DNA of 64,000 nt from Hofstenia miamia (taxonomy: Eukaryota > Xenacoelomorpha > Acoela). Below the pieces are notes generated by a model that made no database searches, was not told the origin of the DNA, and saw nothing but the letters and a program-made list of their open reading frames with translations. Shown here in pieces: positions 22,141 through 33,850 of the stretch (position 1 is the stretch's first letter; each line of letters begins with the position of its first letter). The position numbers were made by a program, and so were the translations under genes. The DNA lies in NCBI GenBank assembly GCA_004352715.1, contig SCFE01000006.1, forward strand, positions 2,367,217 through 2,431,216, read 5' to 3'.

Positions 22141-25100
22141 TATAACCCTAGCAGTTAGAAAACCTTTCTGGAAACGCCACTAATCAAGTATTTTAAGCAG
22201 GGGTACTGTTTATGGTATGGCTATGTATGGGAAGACGAAATTTTTTAGCCATTCTTAATGCAATTATGTAAAATATGATGAATGATGGTGAAATGTGCGT
22301 AGGATGAATGTGGTAATAGCAATGTGATTTCTAATATTTCGCAAAATCTATAGCAAATTTCAAGCTGTAATTAAAATAAAACTATGTCTGTGTAACATGA
22401 AATTGTCCTGATTTCACAAAAGACAAACAATTCACTAGGTTGCAGAACAATTTTTAAGCATTCAGGAAAAAATTTTAAAATAAACCAATTATTTTTGTTT
22501 GTTCTCCAATACAATATATTTCGTTATTCGCAAATATTACAAATAAGAAATGATATTAATCTTCAGTATTTCTTTGCACTCTTCTATTACAATTGGGAAA
22601 CAACATCATCCTTAGCGTTTAACCAAATTTATTAAAATTATTACACTAGTTTCAATTGAGTATATATTTACAATAAGCATCAGCAAGTAATCCAAATGGT
22701 CATTTTACTTTTTTCGAATTTGTGCACATGCATGCTCTATAAAAATTCACAATTATTTCCTCAAAAAAGTTGCTTAGCAACTATTAAGGTCCGCATCACT
22801 TATAAATTTTCTTAATTAGTAGATTTGTTAGAATAGCATAAACATGGGAAGGTTAGATTTCCATCCTCGTGCTGGTTGATAATCTTAATCATCGTTGAAA
22901 TTCAAACTTTACATTGTTCAATAAATTTTTCCTCTTTGATTTCTTTAATTTAGGAGAACTCAACAATAAGTTATTAAAAATTATTTAAAAGATCGAGCAT
23001 ATGAGTATTTAATGCAAAGATTGAGTCTATGAAAAACGAAAAAGTTGAAAAGTGAATTCAATGTGTGCGGCAAATAAGTTTGAAATGAAGTAATGAATCT
23101 CCTTATTGTCGTCCAAAACAAATTCCAAGATATTCCAAGAATAGAATAATTTTTAGGGCAGTTTTTTCTAATCTGGCAAAAAGCTTCCTACTAGTAGTGC
23201 GATAGAAAGTGTGAAAAATAGGAATGTAGATGATTCGCAATGGTTAAGCTAATGACATAAAAAGCACCTCATGATTGTAAAATCCTCACGTTCATTGCAA
23301 AACCCCCTTAAAAATCAATGGAAACTGCAGAATTTTTAGGTTTCACATTCAGTAATATTCTTAATGTTTAAAGCATGAGACAATAGTAGTAAATCTTTGT
23401 GACGTCATCTTTGAAATTAAAGAAATATTTCTCACGATATTTTCTGCGTTGCTGCGAATTTCCTTTTGCTTAAGTGGTTTTCACATTGACAAATTTTTAA
23501 GTGAACTCTCAAATGTCAACTCTTAAAGTTTTACAAAAAATATTAATCTTATTATTAAGAGCAATTTCTGCGAAACTAAAAAGTGCTTTTACAAACCTCA
23601 CTCCATTATCAATAGGCTTACTTCTCATAAGAAAAGATTTTTTCGTTCTATGTCTTTCTCACTCCACGAATATTTTTGCGCCTCCATCCTATGACATATG
23701 TTTTGGTTATCTTATTCCTCTCTATTGCTTTTATGATAATATACCACTGATTTTGAAATGTCCTTCAATAAATCAAGAAAAATGTACATTTAAAGCATTT
23801 CTGGAATTAGGAAAGTGTGGTAAAATTTATTCTTTTTGTGGGAATACCTTACCATTATATATTTAGCTTTATAAATTTCCACTTAAATTTCAATGGATTT
23901 GAAATTGTGTAGTTGACACAAATGCCTTTACACATGCAGATATCTCTATATCGTAAAGTTTAAAGTGAATTCTTATTAGAATATGTGAAAGTATTAGAAT
24001 AATTATCAGATATCTACTTCTATTCTTTCAAATGAAATGCAGATATTTTGGAGATAATATTAGAAACACCAATTAACATATTACAGAAATAATTTAGTCT
24101 TAAATTGTAAATAGTTCACCCACCAATCGATTTGAAATTCTTCCAACCTATTAGTGGCAATGGCCTTTCCCATTAATATAAATAGCATGCATTTTATATA
24201 ACATTTCATTTTTGTAAGCAATAACAGATATGCTATAGTTTATGTAGTCTATGTTGCCATCTAGTCAATCTATATTACCACATTTTTGTTATTTAACTTC
24301 AAACGTCTAAGAAATTTTTTAAAATCAGATTTTTTCTAAAAACTAATTTTACATATAAATGCTCATAGTACAGAAACTAATAAAAATATTCAAAATCTGA
24401 AAGCACGAAATGATAAAGGAGTGTCTGTTTTTTTAATTATATTTTAAAATTCTGCTCAATCACTGCTCTTTATGGATGCAATTCTGTGCAAATGCTCTGT
24501 TACTCAACACCATGAACACTTATTTGGTGCATTTGCATGTCTAAATGTCATATGTGGTCTATCTACACAAAAAGAAATCGCCTTGAGCTGTTGCTATTCC
24601 ATGGCATTTAGACCTAAAAATTTAATTCCATTCCAAGTTTCTTCTAAAACTAGGACTAAGCCTCTAGTTGTTGAACATGCTCTCCAAGAGTTAATCATAA
24701 CCAAAATATTGAAGATATTTTCAAAAGAAACTTAACTCCTTGGCAGATAATAATTATCAGTGAAATGAATAATAATAATGAGAGTTCTAATATCTTTTGA
24801 TGACGAATATATATTATAATGTCAATGGATACTACAAGGAAATGGTGTATTTCCAAGGGTAAATTTTCAGTTTTTTCACCCATTGCAAATGGCCTGGTTG
24901 AGTTGACACAATCTGAAGCTAAGACTCATCATTGTATTTTATTACCGGAAAATCATAGTAAGGTTTTCAACTGAATAACTGTACAACCTATATTTCAAAA
25001 AGCATGTGAAAAAACTTAACTTATTATAAAATTTGTGTATAAGTGAGGATCCAGAATTAAAACTAAGAGAAACCTCATGACATAATAATTGTACAAGAAT

Positions 25101-27635
25101 GACTGTTATTTTAGAAATCTACAATTTACTTTGTCAAATAAGAAAAAACTGCTAAATGTCATTCCCTAATATTTTAATTTCTATTATGAGAATTGTTCAG
25201 ATAATCTATTACATAGATAACTAAATATAAATATTTAGTTATCTACGTTTATTACAAAAATTGAAAAAGGGAAATTTTTATATATAATGACTTTTTTACT
25301 ATTTTTCAATTTTGAGCTTGGTGAGTAATGTTTCTTTGCACTATGCCAAAAATAAGGCAATTTCCGTATTATAAAAGGTAAAAGTGTGTTATGATGATAT
25401 GTAAAAATAAGGTTAAAAAAGTGCTAGCAATAGTGTGACTGTGCTTAATCTTACAAAGAAATATGTGTATTTTTATGTCAGTATACAAATGAAATAACGG
25501 AAAGATTTCAATCCAAATTGAACGGGCTACGGGTTCCACTTACGGGTCACCAAAGTCTCAAAGGTGCTTCTTTAACATCCAAACAAACTTGTTACCACAG
25601 ACTCTGAAATAAACTCAGCTTCACAATCGTTTATCCGCATTTGCAATAAGCATACACGCTTGACAGTTTTATTCATCAAGCACAAATTTTCCCCAAAACT
25701 CAATTGCTATGCGTGCACTTTCGATCTAAACAGCTACTGATTATGGTTGCTGGTTGAATAAACTCGACATCAGGTGATAGTTATTTAATTTATGCTCATG
25801 TTAATCTACTTATTCTTTTCCAAAACTAATACAAACCATACGTTGATCACCAAGCTGGTTTCTTCTTAAATTTACACCCTGTCACGAAGTGTTGAAGACT
25901 CACCCCTACGGATCTTGCAATGTCTATTTACAGAAAACAACCTAATTTAGGTTATTTGCTGTCCTCATGGACCGTAGACCTCTATTATCTGAACATTCAT
26001 TATGGAGAGAACTTAAAAATTTTTGAAAGATTCCGATTTTAACATGAAATAAGTAGTTAATACTTTCAACATACTTCAAGCTTTGGAATAATTTTTAGCA
26101 AAATATTCACATAATATGGAGGCACATTCACCCATAGATATGTCTATTTCAAAATTTCCTTATAGGGATGGAGAAAATTGTCCATTTCAATGCACCCCAC
26201 ACTGCATAGAATTAAACCCATGGATGTCCTATTCCCACGAGTAACCTGTAAAATCCAAATATTAACAAAAACAAACAAATAACGTTAAGCACAAGGTAAA
26301 CATTGACAACTGGAATCGGATAGATATAAGTCATGTTATAAATGAGGAATTCACAAAGGAATTGAAACCAAGTACAAAATTTTAAAAAGAATACTATACT
26401 TTAGCTAGGTTTAAAATGCAAAGACTTTTATGATGTGATCATTACAATGAAAATAACCCCTTTGGATCAAATTTTGAAAAATAACAAATTCTTCTAGAAC
26501 TTGGGTATAATATTGTTTTATCAGACTTCACCATATAAAAAGCAAATTAGCGCAATTTCTCAAGATAAAACTTTGATGATAAGTACATGTAGTATTATTT
26601 TGAATTTTTATTTATAGTTTTGAATTGCTGTCTCTGTGCCCACTCCCAAAATACCATAGGCCCGATTGGACTATATAAATAAGAGGGCTATCCATCCCAC
26701 GTTCTCGAAAAAAACCTAATAAAATAATATTAGTCCAAAATCCCGAATAAAGACCATATAATGAATAAAGTGGATTATTCTTGAAAAATATATTTCACAA
26801 AATCGGGAAAACAGGATATTTTTTGCATTACTTGCTAAATTTTTGCGATAAACTTCTAAATTAGAAGCATTTTGGTGAAGATAATATAATCACATCTCTC
26901 AATATAACAATTGTTTACGGTTTTGGTTCTTTAAAACGCTAATGCAAATTTCATTCCGAAAGCCATTTTATATATCTAAGCCATTTTTCGAAGCGTTTTT
27001 TCATTTTCAAAATGGTTAAAATATAAGTAATACAAAATAGTAATTTTTCAATATTTTCAAATATAATATTGTCGAGGATAATTGTGGAAAACCTGTGTTG
27101 AAAACAAAAAAGACAGCTTCGCTAAGTTTTAGATAAACCTTTCTTCTGTAACTATATCATTGAAAAACCCATTAGAATTTAAAATATGCCAAAATTAGAA
27201 GTATGTACACTAAAACGGGAAAATCTTAATGAATAATATTGCCATTTCATATTTTACAAATGCGGTGCAAATTTCATGCGAATTGGACTACAAATATATA
27301 TTGAAGTTAACAAAAAACTGGGACGATCCCATTATTACATTTTATGTGTGTTTTTTTCCAATCGTGCTTATACATATTGGTTATGAAACAAAAGCCTGTA
27401 GAGGTATTCAAATTATAGTTGAATTATCTTTGTGTCCCATTTTGACACAACATTAGGTTATTTCAAACACATTAAAAGCTAGAAAAATTTGAATTGAGTT
27501 AAAATTCATGTTGCATTTCGTTTGGTCAAATACCCATTTGGACAAATATCTTATTTACGGCTTTGATATGATGACAGTAAGCTACAAAGAATTCCTAGCT
27601 GTGAAATTTTATGATATTATTTCCATGTGCTATTC
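22141..27635. other. Intergenic, no gene supported
   Basis: AT-rich, with only short random-looking frames (for example 23501-23866 and 24472-24735) that show no recognisable motif. A perfect hairpin lies at 25214-25245. Confidence 0.5.
25214..25245. repeat. Perfect 14-bp inverted repeat, 4-nt loop
   Basis: TAGATAACTAAATA, TAAA loop, TATTTAGTTATCTA. No transposon or terminator context is seen; an AT-rich cruciform-prone site. Confidence 0.85.
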
Positions 27636-27720
27636 CAGTGATGGAATCCGATCGGATCTCGGATCGGTTCGGATTGGATCGGATCGGATCTTCATTTTGA
27701 GAAAAGTCCGATCTGTTTCG
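27636..27720 (+). mobile_element. Isolated hAT end with CGGATC repeats
   Basis: Begins CAGTGATGGAATCCGATCGG, followed by at least six GGATC/GATCCG-type units to about 27715. The CAGTGATGG terminus plus dense subterminal repeats matches the style of the two complete hAT elements in this window. No right end was found. Confidence 0.5.
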
Positions 27721-29305
27721 TATCCAAAAATTTTTAAAACTTGTGTATTTTGTACATTTTATAAATCACCCACATTTTTACATTGAATCCAAATTTCAGT
27801 GTGTTTATAATCTCAATCTAAGTGAAATTTTGTAATTGAATTTCATTGTTCATACAACAGGTTCATCGTTATTTTTTCCAAAAATTTATAAAATTGGTGA
27901 CGAATACTTTAAATCTGAAAATGCGATTCGTATTATCCGTCACATAAAGATAAAATTGTAAAGCAACCAAAAACATTTGTTTGTACAACCTTGCAAATGG
28001 AAGAGCAGAATTCTGAAAAGGATTCTCTCTAATATGTATTTCAAAGAAAAAGCAGAGAACACAGAGAAGCAAGTGGAATACTTTCGATTTTGCAAACACT
28101 GCCAAAATGTAAAGATACTAATATAATTTGGGATGCTCTTCAATCAATAAATCTCATTTAAATATGCACTCTAAGCAAGTTGAAATGCCAAGATCAACGT
28201 AGTACTCAGAAGGTTTGTGATTATTATAATCAAAAATAGAAAAATATTTATGGAACCATACCGTTGGCATACTATTAATATGGTATTAATTTATTAAATA
28301 TTGCTGTTATATAATTTAAAACTTTAATCCAATTTAGTATCCAATTTCAGTAAAATTTAAAATTTATATTTAAATCTCAAATTTTATTTGAAAAATTAAT
28401 TTCTTATTACGGATTTTAATACACTCTACAACAATTTTTATAATGCAATATAAATTTTGGGTATAATCTTTAATTTTCCATTGTTTATACGATTCTTGTT
28501 TTGATCGCCTTAACTGCAATTTTGAAGTAAACTTATTTTGTTTAAAACAACTTCAATTCATAGTGACATTGCAAAGTGGTTATTTTTGAATTTGCAAAAT
28601 TAGCAGTTAAGTTTTACCATGTCCAGTTAATAATAAAATATCTGGACACTAAGCATATTGATAAATCGTTATCAGCTATGCCAACAATCGCCATTGTCTC
28701 ACTTAACATTACAATACTAGCAATGGCAATATTTTTATGTTCTCCATAAAATTCTAATCAAAAGCTAAATACATAAGCAGTTTCATTTATAAAACGAGGA
28801 GAAACAACCCATTTACATTGTGCAATTTGATTTTTGTAATAGTTTATTTTGTGAGATGAAAGCGCTTAAAAATTTTAGGAAAAAATCAACAGAAAGCTAA
28901 AAAAAATTCTAAGGAATTTAATGTTAATCTATGCAAAAATTTATAGCCATTTAGAAAGTTTTTTGTTTTCATTGACAACATTTGTGAATCACTTACGATT
29001 GATTTTGAATATATGATTCACTCGGCAACACAAGCTTTTAAATTTTCTAATCCATAAGTGCATAAAACAAAATTTTAACCCCCATACTGTGCTCTGTTCC
29101 GTCACTATCTCATTCTATACAGTTTTGATTAATCTACTGCTTCTTTATAACCCACAAAAAATAGGGTAAGTATAGGGTTTACGAGAGCGTAGGTAATATA
29201 AGACCACAAATTCAAAAATGTCTTGTCTGCCCTGGCATTGTTATAGCATCGCACATCATCCTTATTGCCATTTCTGCTTATATACAACGTAAGCATTCAA
29301 TTAAG
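27721..29305. other. No gene seen
   Basis: AT-rich intergenic DNA without supported features between a lone hAT end and piggyBac element B. Confidence 0.5.
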
Positions 29306-31462
29306 TTAACCTTTCGCGGCTGGCGTCTCAAATAGGAACATTAATCTTGGCCCTGGGTCTGAGGGACCCATATGAGTTATTTTGTATATATGATCTTCAA
29401 ACTATTTTTTTACTAACTGTTAAAGATAGTAATAATAAACAACTTCTAAAATAAATTTTATTTTGCATAATAAATGAGTGTTTTGTAAAATTACAGCTGG
29501 GATTCATGTCAAATATGTTCATTATTCATCAATATTATCATCTTTGGTACTGTTCAAACACTTGTCACATGAAATTTGAATGCTCTATACATAGAAATTT
29601 GTAACAGTTACAACAATAGTATTGGGTTTTACGATCCTTTGTTGTGCATTTTTGACATCTTGCACGTTTTCCCTTTTGTGGAGGAACTTTTGGGTTATTA
29701 GTTTCAGTTCCACATAGCTTGTTTACTTCTTCTCGCAAAGCAATTGGCAAAGTCTTGCATGCAGATCTTACTTCAAGGTGGCTTTGTATCAGTTCAAAGC
29801 ATAGTTTTTTCAAGAATTCTCGACGCTTAATTTTTGAATCATCATTATTACAATGATAAATGGTATAGGAATTTATACCAGCAACATTGAGCATACTATA
29901 GAATATCACCATTGGCCATCGTCTTGTGTTCCGCGCACAGTTATAAGAAGCACATAACTTATCAACTACATCAACACCTCCTTTAGTTTTATTGTAAAAG
30001 GTTATCATTTCATGTTTTCTAGCTTCATCAGTTCCCTCATCAATTTTATCATCATTGTGCAATGATGACAGAAGGAGGACTACCTTGTTTTTCTTGGGCA
30101 CATAGGATAACAAGTTGCATTTTTCTTCAAAACCATACATACTTGTATTTTTATTTCTTTCTTTGACTGCGATAAAAGCAGGAGATATTTCTCGTTTATT
30201 TTTTTTTATTGTACCAGCCACTGTAAGACGGTGACGATCTAGAATTCTATGGACAAGTTCATAACTTGTGAACCAATTGTCAATAGTTATATTTTGTCAA
30301 GTTCCTAATATGTTACTGCACATACGTTCAACAACATCACCTGGGCCGCTACTGTTTTTATAGGGACCATCAGATTGGATGACAACATATACCTCCATGT
30401 TCGAAGTGTAGAAACTATTTGCATCAACCAAGCAAATATTTTGATACCATATTTTGCTGGTTTACTTGGTATGTACTGCCTAAAATTGCATCTTCCCCGG
30501 AAAGCTTCCAGTTTTTCATCAATGGTTACATAGGAGGAAACTGAGAAAACTAGCTTGCAGTGAGATACAAAACTTTCAAACACTTCTCTAATAGGAGCCA
30601 TTTTATCGCACTGTTTGCGCATATTTCCAGTTGAAAAATCATCAAATCTGATACACTGTAGCAAAAATTTAAACCTAGCCAATTATATAGTGGAATGAAA
30701 TATCTGAACACCTGTTCCATCAGTGTTCCATAAATCATATATATTTTGACGACCACTTTTGAAAACACCAGCAAAATATAATAGACCAATTACAGCTTGT
30801 ATCTCTTTTTCTGAAGTTTTGTTTGCATTTCTCTTCCTCTTACAATTTTTTTGCTTTTTTCAATATATTTATTTGTACAAGAAACAATTCCCTTCATAAT
30901 ATTATCAGATATAAAGTTTTTCCAACATTCTAAAGCGGTTTTATTTGATTTTGCACCATCTATAACTCCTGGTTTTTCTTTAACAATATTATGAACCCTT
31001 GTCCTTGAACGTATTCTTGACTTTTCCTTTCAAAGTGTTTCACCATTTTTTCCAGTATACTGTGCTGATGAGTTATCTGAGAGGTAGTCTTCTTCGAAAG
31101 AAATTTCCTGTTCAGTATCACTACTTTGTAATTGCTGCTCCCATTCACTATCACTAATGTCATCATCTGTAGAGTCATACTCAGATTCAAATTCAATTGA
31201 TTCAAGCAATTGTAGAATTTTCACATTATCCATGCTTCAGAGCTACACTTTGTAAAACAAATAGCACTTGGTCTGAGAGACCTTTCTTACCTTATCTGCT
31301 GTATATTTTATTTTTTTTAGAATTCTCTTTTTAAACAATATAAATCATGCAATAAACAAGGTACTGAAGGGCACAACACATTAAAATTTCTGAAAAGCAA
31401 AAAATAAGATTAAATAAAATTGAATGGGTCTGTGAGACCCAATGCCAGCTCTGGAAGGTTAA
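29306..31462 (-). mobile_element. piggyBac element B
   Basis: TTAA at 29306-29309 and 31459-31462. Inverted ends are CCTTTCGCGGCTGGC on the left and CCTTCCAGAGCTGGC on the right. Each end then has a palindrome of the form GGGTCTGAGGGACCC (near 29365) or GGGTCTGTGAGACCC (near 31427); a further partial copy, GGTCTGAGAGACC, is at about 31270. The minus-strand transposase occupies 31233-29565. The 2.16-kb length is that of a full element. Confidence 0.88.
29565..31233 (-). pseudogene. piggyBac transposase, triad intact, frame broken
   Basis: Acidic N-terminus MDNVKILQLLESIEFESEYD, then an in-frame TGA. The same frame continues with SRIRSRTRVHNIV and CWKNFISDNI. A shift leads to GLLYFAGVFKSGRQNIYDLW and a TAA. 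Next come ARFKFLLQCIRFDDF and the first catalytic Asp in VTIDEKLEAFRGRCNFRQYI, followed by PSKPAKYGIKIFAW. Another shift gives SFYTSNMEVYVVIQSDGPY and a TGA. The last open piece (about 30290-29565) has the second Asp in ITIDNWFTSYELVHRILDRH, the third in GGVDVVDKLCASYNCARNTR, and the C-terminal Cys-rich finger CQKCTTKDRKTQYYCCNC. The three Asp are kept; three stops and two frameshifts inactivate it. It is more similar in style to the start of element C than to element A. Confidence 0.88.
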
Positions 31463-32552
31463 TACATTCATAAAATTTCAGCGAAATAGCTAATTGTTCC
31501 TCAAACTATTTGTCTTTTATACTTGAGCATGATGTTACTGTTTGATCAATCAGATCACTTATTTGGAAATAAATTTGATTAAGTGAATTATGTGGCTTAA
31601 AAGACTTTTGTCAACTAATATGTATGCAAAATACTATATTGATCCTAGTTTCTTGCCATTCATTTTTTGGCAATCATTAATGGAATCCCTTAAGAACTTT
31701 AGGTACATGTATGTACGACTCCAGTGTGGCGTCATAAACACATTTCAAAAGTGAATTTTGGCGATAATGTGCGTCCTACCATCTGATTAAGGGAATTCAT
31801 ACGTTTTTACTACTAGAATGGATTTTTTTGGCTTTGGTGAAACCCAAACATTTTAGAAGAACACTTCATTATACGTATTTGAATTTCCAATAATATGTAC
31901 TTTAATCAACAATTCCCTAAGATTGAGGTTGAAAATGAAACGGGCTTTTATTACCTAGACAGGTAGGTAATAAAGGACGATTAACCTTTGACGCCATTTG
32001 GTTTATTCACTAATTAAGTAAACACATTTAGCCATTATTATTGTACCTAGATAGATATATAAAACAAGTTGCTGAAAACACTGGTAATACATATTAGTGT
32101 GTACCCGTATTCCTGTTTATGCAAATTAGGCAATTGAACTTAAAAAATCTATTATTCTCTACAATTACCCTATGCCCTTGGAGATGAAAATTTTATTCAC
32201 CATAACTTTGAACCTAATTTTGATTCTAGGTTCATGCAGTGAATGACTTTAAGTAGTGTGGCGTTGATAAGCTTCTGCACGTGATATTAGGGACTAAATT
32301 AAATTTCAAATAATAGCCTCGATTTGTTCATCAAAATGATTGAATGGGAGCAATAGTTTACTAAGAATTTTACATCGAAACAAGTAATTCGAAGCACTAT
32401 GTTGTTCACGATGACAAATATTAAAAGCCCTCTGGCGGAAGCATGTGTCATTGAACTGCAGCCTTGTGTGCAAATAATTGGATAAGAAAAGTAAAAATTC
32501 TTCTCAGGTTTTAATCAAATGCTAAACTTAAAGCTCTAGACTCAATCTCCAG
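31463..32552. other. No gene seen
   Basis: AT-rich intergenic DNA. I see no transposon end or exon here. Confidence 0.5.
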
Positions 32553-32839
32553 TTATGAAAGCCTACAAGAAAAGTAAGATTTCCTACATGATGGATACAG
32601 TGGAAACTGCAGAGGCGCATGGAGATTTCAAAGATTGGATGCCTTGTGAAGAGGCTTTAAATTGCGCACCATTATGCTCAGGAATGTACAAAATTGGTTG
32701 TTCTCATGGTGGAAATGTAATTGAAGTTATTTATATTGGGCATACTACATCAGAACGTTCCCTAAGAGAAGTCCTTCAGTGTATGTTTGCAGGATTTGAA
32801 GGTGGGGAAAGAATTGCAATGTATCTCGTTAATCCACGA
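32553..32839 (+). CDS. Putative exon, GIY-YIG-like
   Basis: A frame of about 95 codons with non-repetitive composition, preceded by CTCAATCTCCAG (a good acceptor ending at 32552) and followed by GTATGT (a good donor at 32840). An ATG at 32555 could instead be the start. It reads DFKDWMPCEEALNCAPLCSG, then MYKIGC, then VIEVIYIGHTTSERSLREVL, then EGGERIAMYLVNPR. 'GMYKI' and, 17 residues on, 'IYIGHT' followed by LRE resemble the two strands and the following helix of GIY-YIG nuclease-fold domains. The catalytic Arg is plausible (SERSLRE) but not certain. I do not recognise the full protein and found no neighbouring exon. It could be a cellular gene fragment or a retroelement endonuclease. The following 500 bp include TA repeats and scaffold duplications. 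Confidence 0.45.
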
Positions 32840-32908
32840 GTATGTTTTACTTTTAATATAATATTTGCATGCTAGTTTTAATCATTAGTTTACGCATTTA
32901 GGCACGTA

Positions 32909-32911
<3 letters not shown>

Positions 32912-32940
<29 letters not shown>
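32912..32940. repeat. (TA)n microsatellite
   Basis: Pure TA run 70 bp after the putative exon. Confidence 0.95.
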
Positions 32941-32943
<3 letters not shown>

Positions 32944-33041
32944 CAACAGGATTTTTAAACATTGGCGTTTGCATAATTACATACATCTATTTTCATAGGT
33001 TTTATTGCTATGTGACATCAACTTAGTCAATTTGCTATGGC

Positions 33042-33060
33042 ATATATATATATATATATA
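33042..33060. repeat. (TA)n microsatellite
   Basis: Short pure TA run. Confidence 0.9.
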
Positions 33061-33244
33061 CATGCAAATATATTATATATGCATCATTTCCAACAATTAT
33101 TTTTTTAAACAGAACACTAATTAGTGTAGTACAATAATTTGAATGGCAAAATGTAGATAAAAACTAGATTTTCAAGATATTTATATTGTTTTGCAATAGC
33201 GCAATAATTGTAATCGATAAATTTTGAAAATCAAAAATAGAATT

Positions 33245-33339
33245 ATCTAACCGGAATTTAATCTGATTAACCGACTTTAACTGACCGGGCTGACTTAGTC
33301 GGTTTTAACCAGACCGGATTTAACCGAACCGGATCCAGA

Positions 33340-33343
<4 letters not shown>
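33245..33343 (-). mobile_element. AACCGG-repeat cluster, likely hAT end remnant
   Basis: Within 100 bp, at least six variants of (T)AACCGG / CCGGTT occur, ending GAACCGGATCCAGATCTAAT beside a TA run. The packing resembles hAT subterminal zones seen elsewhere in the window. No clear CAG terminus or duplication is visible. Confidence 0.35.

Positions 33344-33380
<37 letters not shown>
33344..33380. repeat. (TA)n microsatellite
   Basis: About 18 TA units marking the left limit of duplicated segment W. Confidence 0.95.
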
Positions 33381-33381
<1 letters not shown>

Positions 33382-33394
33382 TGTCAAAAATGGG

Positions 33395-33850
33395 GCGAAT
33401 TATTTCTAGACACACTATTATTAGGGAAGCATGGCAGAATGATTTATTTTCCATAATTTTGAATATTCTAAATGTAATTCATTTGCAAATATATAGCAAA
33501 TTAATTTCGTTATAATTCCTTAATTAAATGCAATACAAATCTTTAAAAGTTTATCTAAGAGCAGATGGGGAAATTTCGTATACTTAATTATTTAAAAAAT
33601 TAAAAATTAAAGTGAACTCATTATATACAATAGGTCAAACATTCCTTCGGTTACCAATTTCATTAGTAATGCACAAAAAACAAAAAGGAAGTTCAGGAAC
33701 ATACCACCATATATAAATATTTTTGCTTGATTTTTTTTGTAAAATATTTTTTTTTTATGCAAAAAATTTATTCGACAAAATTTATAATATTTTTCAAGTT
33801 AAGCTCTACCAACTCCAAAATGTATATATATAAGATATAAGCAAAAATGA
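33395..33850 (+). repeat. Duplicated segment W (copy 1)
   Basis: Matches 45177-45633 at offsets 11,781-11,783. Identical stretches alternate with short blocks of near-equal length but unrelated sequence (for example about 33518-33597 versus 45299-45380). The right end is ...GCAAAAATGA at 33850. No gene. Confidence 0.85.

Noticed and set aside
23501-23866. 121-codon plus-strand frame
   Set aside because: Leucine/isoleucine-rich translation typical of AT-rich noncoding DNA; no splice context or known motif.
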